Source: Chryseobacterium indologenes
GTDB lineage: Bacteria; Bacteroidota; Bacteroidia; Flavobacteriales; Weeksellaceae
Assembly (NCBI RefSeq): GCF_018362995.1
Contig: NZ_CP074372.1
Location: 682,001-746,000, forward strand
Direction: 5' to 3'
Length of the DNA stretch: 64,000 nt
Shown: positions 9,371 to 14,811 of the stretch, piece by piece
Layout: each line of letters starts with the position of its first letter
Position numbering within the stretch: the first letter of the stretch is position 1
Translations under genes and position numbers: made by a program
The notes under the pieces: generated by a model
Database searches by the model: none
The model's input: the letters and a program-made list of their open reading frames with translations, nothing else
What the model was told of the DNA's origin: nothing

Positions 9371-9445
9371 TATATTTGGCCTATTGAAATTTCATATTTC
9401 TGACAAATTACAGTATAACCTTCCGATGATTCGGGAGGTTTTTTT
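9371..9445 (+). ncRNA. Candidate short RNA: -7 box followed by terminator
   Basis: TATATTTG at 9371-9378 fits the -7 consensus. A hairpin at 9417-9440 (AACCTTCCG pairing with CGGGAGGTT) and a T-run follow, with no ORF between. A transcript starting near 9384 would be about 60 nt. The palindrome at 9334-9349 would control it. This is inferred from signals only; no RNA family is recognised. Confidence 0.35.
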
Positions 9446-9642
9446 GTTTTTAAGTTACAGCCTCAATAAATCCAGAGATTGAGCAAATTCAGAAAACGTC
9501 CGCTAACAAGCCGAAGATAGACTACAAACGAAAAATACTGAGACCTTAGCGCATAAAAAGAAGATCAGTACTTAAAAGGAAAAGAATAATAACACCCGAT
9601 AAAAACAGGGGTTTTTCCTCACAGTTTTGGGATTTACAATTT

Positions 9643-9650
9643 TAATTTTG
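9643..9650 (+). promoter_or_regulatory. -7 box of the lysozyme gene
   Basis: TAATTTTG matches TAnnTTTG and lies 25 bp before the lysozyme ATG. A TTTG at 9626 is too close to be a normal -33 element. Confidence 0.45.
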
Positions 9651-9675
9651 CTGAACTATAAATAAAGCTAAATAC

Positions 9676-10116
9676 ATGAAAGCATCACAAAAAGGAATCA
9701 ACCTGATTGTATCATTTGAAGGCTTCAGCGCTAAGCCTTATCTGGATTCTGCAGGAATTCCGACAATAGGGTATGGTAACACTTACTATCCGGGAGGAAA
9801 GAAAGTAACCATGGAAGATCCGGCAATCACAAAAGAACAAGGAGTAGAGCTAATCGCTGCAGTTCTGCCAACTTATGAAAAGATCGTGAACTCAAAAGTG
9901 AAAATAGCACTTAATCAGAATCAGTTTGATGCTTTGGTTTCTCATGCTTATAATACCGGAGGATCTGAGACTTTGTTTTCTTTAATTAATAAAAATGCAG
10001 AAGAGCAGGCAATCAGAAATTGGTTTACAAGACGATATATTACCGCCGGAGGGAAAGTTTTAAACGGGCTTATCCGAAGAAGAAAGGCGGAAGCTGATCT
10101 GTTTTTTTCTAAATAA
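9676..10116 (+). CDS. Phage-type lysozyme (glycoside hydrolase family 24)
   Basis: 146 residues, the length of a T4/lambdoid endolysin. The catalytic triad spacing E-x8-D-x5-T is present as E15, D24 and T30 in SFEGFSAKPYLDSAGIPTIGYG. The fold elements after it (LNQNQFDALVSHAYNTGG and GLIRRRKAEADLF) are also standard for the family, which cleaves the MurNAc-GlcNAc bond of peptidoglycan. There is no signal peptide, so export would need a holin or lysis. No phage structural, holin or integrase genes surround it; it sits alone in a gene-poor, hairpin-rich region close to tRNA-Arg, suggesting a phage-derived leftover or a domesticated gene. Confidence 0.9.
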   Translation: MKASQKGINLIVSFEGFSAKPYLDSAGIPTIGYGNTYYPGGKKVTMEDPAITKEQGVELIAAVLPTYEKIVNSKVKIALNQNQFDALVSHAYNTGGSETLFSLINKNAEEQAIRNWFTRRYITAGGKVLNGLIRRRKAEADLFFSK

Positions 10117-10436
10117 AAAATACCTACTTTTAGATGGGGAGGTTTTAATAAACCTTAAGATGAGCTATTTGGATATTTAAAATAAAGACTATTTATATTC
10201 TTATTTGCGTTTAAAGCTTCATTTTGTTTATTAATTTTTTCATTTTTCATCTTGTTTGTAGTTTATTTATGAACTAATAAATATTCATGTGCTACTCTTT
10301 TTGAGAGGTTTTTTTGTTTGTAGGTCCTATGAATAAAGGATTTTTGATGAATCATTCATTATATCACTTATTAATGAAATAATTTATATATTTAAGTGTT
10401 CGATTTTTTCTTAAAAATTTCGGATGATATGTATTT

Positions 10437-10465
10437 AACCTCCTATTGAACTGGGAGGTTTTTTT
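10437..10465 (+). terminator. Strong terminator hairpin, GGGAGG family
   Basis: AACCTCC pairs with GGAGGTT, loop contains TATTGA, followed by seven T. Near twin of the hairpin at 10789-10817. No gene precedes it closely. Confidence 0.75.
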
Positions 10466-10508
10466 ATATTAATCGATAGCTCGAATTATCGTCTACTTAA
10501 TTTATGTT

Positions 10509-10533
10509 GCCTCTGTACATTGGGAGGTTTTTT
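10509..10533 (+). terminator. Terminator-like hairpin, GGGAGG family
   Basis: CCTC pairs with GAGG around a loop containing ACATTG, followed by TTTTTT. It lies 44 bp after the previous hairpin with no ORF between them. Confidence 0.5.
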
Positions 10534-10618
10534 ATTTGGCATTTAAAAACCATATTTTGATTTATGTCGTATATCAATACGCAACTCATTAGTTTGAGTT
10601 TTCATGGTTATTAGTTTT

Positions 10619-10642
10619 ATCCCCGGTTTGCCGGGGATTTTT
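10619..10642 (+). terminator. Strong terminator hairpin, GGGGAT family
   Basis: ATCCCCGG pairs perfectly with CCGGGGAT around a 4-nt loop, followed by a T-run. Confidence 0.7.
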
Positions 10643-10788
10643 GCGTCAAAAGAAAATGTACCACAAAAAGAACGATTTCATTAAACAGTGAAGTTTATGG
10701 CATATGCATTGTTAATGATAAAAAAGAGTTTTTAAGAGAGACTTTATTTAACACCACATCATTATAACTTATATCATTTTGCACTTTT

Positions 10789-10817
10789 ACCTCCCTATTG
10801 ACACGGGAGGTTTTTTT
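10789..10817 (+). terminator. Strong terminator hairpin, GGGAGG family
   Basis: ACCTCCC pairs perfectly with GGGAGGT; the loop starts TATTGA as in the 10437 copy; seven T follow. Confidence 0.75.
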
Positions 10818-10894
10818 ATGACTCAGATCATAATTCAATTAATAGAGATTTATTAATTTTGAAATGTTAATAAAATTTTTTATTATAAGTTTGT

Positions 10895-10921
10895 ATCCCC
10901 GGAGAAATCCAGGGATTTTTC
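10895..10921 (+). terminator. Terminator-like hairpin, GGGGAT family
   Basis: ATCCC pairs with GGGAT, followed by TTTTTC. A TAAGTTTG directly before it (10886-10893) resembles a -7 box but would leave almost no transcript. Confidence 0.5.
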
Positions 10922-10964
10922 TTTTTAAAAAGAATGTAGTACTGAAGATTTTAAGTATGAATTG

Positions 10965-11036
10965 TGACCTCACCAAGGATCGAACTTGGATCTAAAGTTT
11001 AGGAAACTTTTATTCTATCCATTGAACTATGAGGCC
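10965..11036 (-). tRNA. tRNA-Arg (anticodon CCU)
   Basis: The minus strand folds as a tRNA: acceptor GGCCTCA/TGAGGTC with one G-U pair, a D-arm with GTTCAATGGATAGAAT, anticodon stem AAAGT/ACTTT with loop TTCCTAA giving anticodon CCT, and a T-arm containing GTTCGATC with a TTGG closing side. The CCU anticodon reads AGG (Arg). CCA is not encoded. It is 72 nt with the discriminator A. Confidence 0.95.
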
Positions 11037-11090
11037 TGGTTTAAAAAGTGCTGTCTTTATTTTTTAACTGCATTGTTTGAAATTTTTTTA

Positions 11091-11245
11091 ACGCAAAGAC
11101 AAAATTCAATCCATTATTAATAAGGGAGCTAAGAAAGCGACAATGTCGCAGATGAAGCTAAGCGTTTGCTTATAAAGAATCAACGAAGTTGATTACATCT
11201 CTGCTCCCTTTAGAATATACATTTTATATTATTAAACCTTTGCGT
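11091..11245. repeat. Nested inverted repeat with cloverleaf-like core
   Basis: Outer arms ACGCAAAG (11091-11098) and CTTTGCGT (11238-11245) enclose a second pair AAGGGAGC (11122-11129) and GCTCCCTT (11203-11210). Inside are three perfect hairpins: GCGAC/GTCGC (11137-11149), TAAGC/GCTTA (11159-11172) and AATCAAC/GTTGATT (11178-11194). The result is a four-way junction. The CGCAAAG arms recur in the element at 58206-58354, so this is probably a member of a dispersed intergenic repeat; a structured RNA is the alternative. Confidence 0.6.
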
Positions 11246-11561
11246 GAAAATGTAAGCAATACAAAATACTTTTTTCAGATTTTGACTGAATCAAATAATC
11301 TTCCGAAAGTGTTATTTAAAAGGGTATATGGATAAAAGAATCTGCCCTTTAGGAGCAGATCCAGTAGATAAATACATCTCATTTTTTTAATTAGACAACA
11401 ATAAAAAGCACAGCCGACAATGCTGTGCTTAAATTTTTATTTCAAATTTAATTGCAATTTCAATAGTAGTAAGAAAAGCAAATAAAGTTTCCACTTCGAT
11501 GTTTATTACATAGTAAATGTAGTAATAATTTTAATACGAAATATAAATTTAATGTTAAAAT
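11246..11561. other. AT-rich intergenic region with one bidirectional terminator
   Basis: No ORF is seen. It contains a hairpin ATCTGC/GCAGAT near 11341-11361 and the terminator described at 11406-11432. From about 11433 to 11561 it is strongly AT-rich and runs up to the DnaA-box hairpin. Confidence 0.5.
11406..11432. terminator. Bidirectional terminator
   Basis: AAGCACAGC pairs with GCTGTGCTT around a 6-nt loop; T-runs follow on both strands. No coding gene is close; on the minus strand the nearest upstream gene is the epoxide hydrolase, about 315 bp away. Confidence 0.65.
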
Positions 11562-11599
11562 TCACAAGTTATCCACAATTTGTTGTGGATAACTTGTGA
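11562..11599. promoter_or_regulatory. Perfect 17-bp hairpin carrying two inverted DnaA boxes
   Basis: Two 17-nt arms (11562-11578 and 11583-11599) are exact reverse complements with a 4-nt spacer TTTG. Each arm holds the exact 9-mer TTATCCACA, at 11569-11577 (+) and 11584-11592 (-), which is the canonical DnaA box. An AT-rich stretch of over 100 bp adjoins on the left. No dnaA or other replication gene is in the window, so the role (origin, DnaA-titrating or regulatory site, or a hairpin with chance boxes) is open. Confidence 0.6.
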
Positions 11600-11747
11600 G
11601 GTTCTTTGAAATTAGCCCTCAGAAAGGTTAAAGTATCCAGTTTTTACTTCATAATCATGACTTTCAGTGTGTTTATTTTGTACAACACAGCTGGTTATAA
11701 AAAGAGGAATAGAAAAGGAGGGCAAAGAAGTACTTCATGGATGGTTT

Positions 11748-12857
11748 TTATTTGACAGAATAAAAGAATGATCTTAGTTCATCTGCAAATATATAAGGTA
11801 ATTCCAGGGCGGCAAAATGACCACCTTCATTCATCTTTTTAAAGCTGGTTACATTCACGAAACGTTCTGCCCATTCTTTTGGAAACTGAGCCTCACGGGG
11901 AAATACGAGTACGCCGGCCGGAACATTGCTCTTTTGATGAACATGCATTCCGCTCCATAAGGCTGCTGCATCTTCTTTGTACATTTTCGCAGAAGATCCT
12001 ATCGTTTGAGTTACCCAGTAAATCATAATATTGGTAAGCATCTCATCCCTTCCTCCAAACGCAGTCTCTATTAATTCAGGTGGTGCTCCGGCGTTTATGA
12101 AGCTGATAATCCAGCCTGCAAGCCCTACAGGAGAATCGTTCAGTCCATAAGCAAGGGACTGAGGTTTGGTAGACTGTACCATTGCATAAGCTCCTTCGCT
12201 ATACCACCAGTGCTGGACAAACTGAGCGAACTGTTTTTCATCTTCACTCATTGTTGCCGGATCTTCCTGTCCGGTTGGATATCCAACGTCTGTAAGATGA
12301 ACCGCTTCCATGACATCAGGATATTTTGAAATCAACGCTTTTACGACTCCCATGCCTATATCACCTCCGGCAGCACAGAATTTTTCATACCCAAGCACTT
12401 CAGTCATCAGCTTTTTCCAAAGATCAGCAACTCTTGCACTGCTGACCACAGTTTTATCGGAAAAGCCAAACCCGGGAATAGAAGGGATAATCAGATCAAA
12501 ACTCTGTTCGCTTTCGGTGAGCAAAGGAATAATTTTATGAAAACGGTAATAGCTGTCCGGCCAGCCATGGGTAAGGATCAAAGGTTTGGGATTGGAACCT
12601 TTTCCTCTGATGTATTGAAAATGAATCAGAATTCCGTCTATGCGGGTTGTATACTGTGGATGTTGATTTAACTGCTGCTCATGCATTTTCCAGTTGTAAT
12701 CATTTAGCCAGTAGGTAGTAAGCTCTTTCAGATAAGTTTCGTTGGTGCCGTAGTTCCAGCCAGAGCCTTCGGGTTCTTCGGGCCATCGGGTGTTTTGGAT
12801 ACGGTTTTTCAGGTCGGTTATTACCGATTCGGGAATGTTAACAGTAAATGGTTCCAT
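11748..12857 (-). CDS. Epoxide hydrolase (alpha/beta-hydrolase with N-terminal EHN domain)
   Basis: 369 residues. The first 100 or so match the epoxide hydrolase N-terminal domain (MEPFTVNIPESVITDLKNRIQNTRWPE). The alpha/beta hydrolase core has the HGWP oxyanion-hole motif at 97-100, the nucleophile Asp166 in GGDIG, and a late His347 in GGHFAALE, fitting the nucleophile-His pair of soluble and microsomal-type epoxide hydrolases. The reaction is hydrolysis of an epoxide to a diol through an alkyl-enzyme ester. No signal peptide, so cytoplasmic. It stands alone; the substrate is unknown. Confidence 0.9.
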   Translation of the reverse strand: MEPFTVNIPESVITDLKNRIQNTRWPEEPEGSGWNYGTNETYLKELTTYWLNDYNWKMHEQQLNQHPQYTTRIDGILIHFQYIRGKGSNPKPLILTHGWPDSYYRFHKIIPLLTESEQSFDLIIPSIPGFGFSDKTVVSSARVADLWKKLMTEVLGYEKFCAAGGDIGMGVVKALISKYPDVMEAVHLTDVGYPTGQEDPATMSEDEKQFAQFVQHWWYSEGAYAMVQSTKPQSLAYGLNDSPVGLAGWIISFINAGAPPELIETAFGGRDEMLTNIMIYWVTQTIGSSAKMYKEDAAALWSGMHVHQKSNVPAGVLVFPREAQFPKEWAERFVNVTSFKKMNEGGHFAALELPYIFADELRSFFYSVK

Positions 12858-13203
12858 ATTAATAGATTAAATTGGTGTAAAGTGACTGTTTTGAAAGTTG
12901 CTGATAATAAGATTGTTATCAAAGTTATAAACTTTCTCTTTTAATAAGTGTTGTCAAAATCATAAATTTTTTGATTTTTTAATGATGAAAAAAATGTAAC
13001 TTTATTTCATTAAAATCTCGTAATACATATTACTGATTCAGGAATCATTCTGAAACCTGAAAATCTTAGGTTCAATTTTCTGAACCCAATACATTTATTA
13101 TATCATATCTAAAAAGCAAAGGCAATACGTCATTTGTAGTGTCAACAGTCATTAGCGGCTAATCTGCTGTTGATTATTGATGTTTAATATTAAAAAAATC
13201 ATT
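12858..13203. other. Divergent intergenic region with inverted repeats
   Basis: 346 bp between the leftward epoxide hydrolase and the rightward NAD(P)-binding gene. No ORF. It includes a GGTTCA/TGAACC inverted repeat (13069-13086) and the nested one listed at 13142-13173. It must hold the promoters of both genes, but no clear consensus promoter is visible. Confidence 0.5.
13142..13173. promoter_or_regulatory. Nested inverted repeat upstream of NAD(P)-binding gene
   Basis: TCAACAG (13142-13148) pairs with CTGTTGA (13167-13173), and inside it ATTAGC (13151-13156) pairs with GCTAAT (13158-13163). The element ends 30 bp before the ATG at 13204, so it is either an operator or a 5' leader hairpin. 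Confidence 0.45.
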
Positions 13204-13845
13204 ATGAATACCTATAAAATTGCCGTTATCGGCGGAACAGGAAAATCTGGTCAATATCTGGTTCAAAACCTTTTGGAAAAAGGATATTCCCTTAAACTTT
13301 TAGTAAGACATCCTGAAAATTTTACCATTCAAAATTCCTTAATTGAGGCGGTAAAAGGAGATGTAAGAGATGAAGCAGCTGCCCGTTCATTAATTGAAGG
13401 GACTGATATTGTAATGAGCACTTTGGGGCAACCCAAAGGGGAGAAATCTATTTTCAGTGATGCTGCGAAAAATATTATCGGAGTGATGAATCATCATGGG
13501 ATCAGTCGTTATGTTGTAACTACGGGTTTGAGTGTGAATACAGCATCTGATCAAAAAAATGAAAGGGTAAAAATGGCAACCGACTGGATGTACCAGAATT
13601 ATCCTGAAACAACAGCAGATAAGCAAAAAGAGTATGAACTTCTCATGGAAAGCAGTCTGGACTGGACGGTGGTAAGATTGCCACTCATTCATCTTACTGA
13701 TGAAAGTTTTAAAAACGAAACAAGTCTTACAGATTGTAAAGGAGAAAGCATCAGTGCCACAGACCTGGCTGAGTTTTTGGCTTCTCAGATTGAAAATTCT
13801 GAGTATATCAGAAAAAGTCCGTTTTTGTATAATCTGAAAGAATAA
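13204..13845 (+). CDS. NAD(P)-binding oxidoreductase-like protein (atypical SDR)
   Basis: 213 residues from the ATG at 13204; upstream in-frame starts at 13177/13180 add a short polar extension and lie inside or next to the inverted repeat, so they are less likely. The N-terminal Rossmann motif IAVIGGTGKSGQYLVQNLLEKGY and the following VRHPENF are typical of the NAD(P)H-binding (SDR a5-like, NmrA/YwnB-like) family. There is no YxxxK pair in the usual place, as in other atypical members, so the protein may sense cofactor or reduce an unknown substrate. A terminator follows at 13872. Confidence 0.8.
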   Translation: MNTYKIAVIGGTGKSGQYLVQNLLEKGYSLKLLVRHPENFTIQNSLIEAVKGDVRDEAAARSLIEGTDIVMSTLGQPKGEKSIFSDAAKNIIGVMNHHGISRYVVTTGLSVNTASDQKNERVKMATDWMYQNYPETTADKQKEYELLMESSLDWTVVRLPLIHLTDESFKNETSLTDCKGESISATDLAEFLASQIENSEYIRKSPFLYNLKE

Positions 13846-13871
13846 AAAATCCGGATATATCAATGTAATAA

Positions 13872-13905
13872 AGAATCAGCTACAGTATTGTGGCTGATTC
13901 TGTTT
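13872..13905 (+). terminator. Rho-independent terminator
   Basis: AGAATCAGC pairs with GCTGATTCT around a 12-nt loop, followed by GTTTT. It ends the NAD(P)-binding gene and lies just before the convergent methyltransferase gene. Confidence 0.7.
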
Positions 13906-13915
13906 TAAATATCTT

Positions 13916-14683
13916 CTATTTTTTACGGCCATACATCAGTATCCGCTTAAAGGCATAGATGGCCGGATATTTTGTAAATCTTTGTGCGATACGTGATTTA
14001 AATTCGGTAATGAAACTTTCTTTTTGATTTCCTTCCAGGCGCTCCAGATAAGGTAATAAGGCTGTTCCTGAAATGAATTCATATAAAGCTTCATGATCAT
14101 CTGCAATAATGGGATAAACCTTCTGGAAAATTTCTATATCCTGAATTCCGTTATCAAAAAGAATCTGAGCATAATCATCCATCGAAAGCACCGGTGAATC
14201 ACGGTTGAAATGATTTAACTGTGATGCATAAGGTTCTTCATCTGCCATTTCCGTAAGAATCTGATTGAGGATATTTTCTTTCTGAACAGGCATCTGAATA
14301 GCGAGCTGCCCTTCGGATGATAGCAATCCGATGATCTTAGGAAATAAAGTTTCATGATCGTCCGCCCATTGCAGCGCAGCATTACTGAAAACAAGATCCC
14401 ACTTTTGATCAGACTGTGCTGTTTCTTCGATGCTCTGAAGCTTAAAGTGTAAATTGTCATTTTCAAACTTTTTTGATTTTTCGAGCATTTCTGCTGATGA
14501 ATCAATTCCTAAAAATGTAGAACCTGTCAGTTTTTTGGCTAAAATGGAGGTTTGTTCTCCGGTACCACAGCCTAAGTCAATGGCTTTTATATTGTTTTCA
14601 GGCTTGATTAATGCTGCTAAATCGTAAAAAGGTTTATAGCGTACATCTTTGTACTGATCGTATAATTCGGGATTCCAGGGCAT
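13916..14683 (-). CDS. Class I SAM-dependent methyltransferase, trans-aconitate methyltransferase-like
   Basis: 255 residues. Motif I AIDLGCGTGEQTSIL (about 34-48), the acidic end of strand 2 in FLGIDSSAEML, and WDLVFSNAALQWADDH (about 99-114) match the Tam (trans-aconitate 2-methyltransferase) group, in which the W-D-H region follows strand 4. The overall length is that of Tam. Substrate assignment is by family only; neighbours give no hint. Cytoplasmic. Confidence 0.82.
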   Translation of the reverse strand: MPWNPELYDQYKDVRYKPFYDLAALIKPENNIKAIDLGCGTGEQTSILAKKLTGSTFLGIDSSAEMLEKSKKFENDNLHFKLQSIEETAQSDQKWDLVFSNAALQWADDHETLFPKIIGLLSSEGQLAIQMPVQKENILNQILTEMADEEPYASQLNHFNRDSPVLSMDDYAQILFDNGIQDIEIFQKVYPIIADDHEALYEFISGTALLPYLERLEGNQKESFITEFKSRIAQRFTKYPAIYAFKRILMYGRKK

Positions 14684-14775
14684 AAAAATAATTTTGAAAT
14701 GATATATAAAGATAAAGAATCTATCTTAAAAATAAGAGTCAAAATACTGCCAGTTAGTATTATAAATTGGCATAA

Positions 14776-14804
14776 AAAAGCGACTGTTTTTACAACAGTC
14801 GCTC
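14776..14804. terminator. uvrA terminator
   Basis: AGCGACTGT pairs perfectly with ACAGTCGCT around a 7-nt loop; on the minus strand TTTTTT follows. It lies 8 bp past the uvrA stop codon. Confidence 0.85.
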
Positions 14805-14811
14805 TTAAAAT

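Larger units (their letters stand above)
10117..10964. other. Non-coding stretch with repeated terminator-like hairpins
   Basis: No ORF of note in about 850 bp. It holds a run of hairpins each followed by T-runs at 10122-10146 (weak), 10292-10315, 10325-10345 (weak), 10437-10465, 10509-10533, 10619-10642, 10789-10817 and 10895-10921. Most end in GGGAGGTTTTTT or GGGGATTTTT. The hairpin at 9417-9445 belongs to the same group on the other side of the lysozyme gene. Confidence 0.7.

Noticed and set aside
9454..9550. Open frame reading VTASINPEIEQIQKTSANKP... before the lysozyme
   Set aside because: About 31 codons, no start codon, stop just upstream. It may be a remnant of a neighbouring phage gene but cannot be told from chance.
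10117..10964. CRISPR array suggested by repeated hairpins
   Set aside because: Repeats are irregular in spacing and sequence, spacers vary from about 45 to 170 bp, and no cas genes occur.
11433..11599. AT-rich tract plus two DnaA boxes taken as the chromosomal origin
   Set aside because: Only two boxes, no dnaA or other replication gene nearby and no clear change in gene orientation. Kept as an open finding, not called as an origin.
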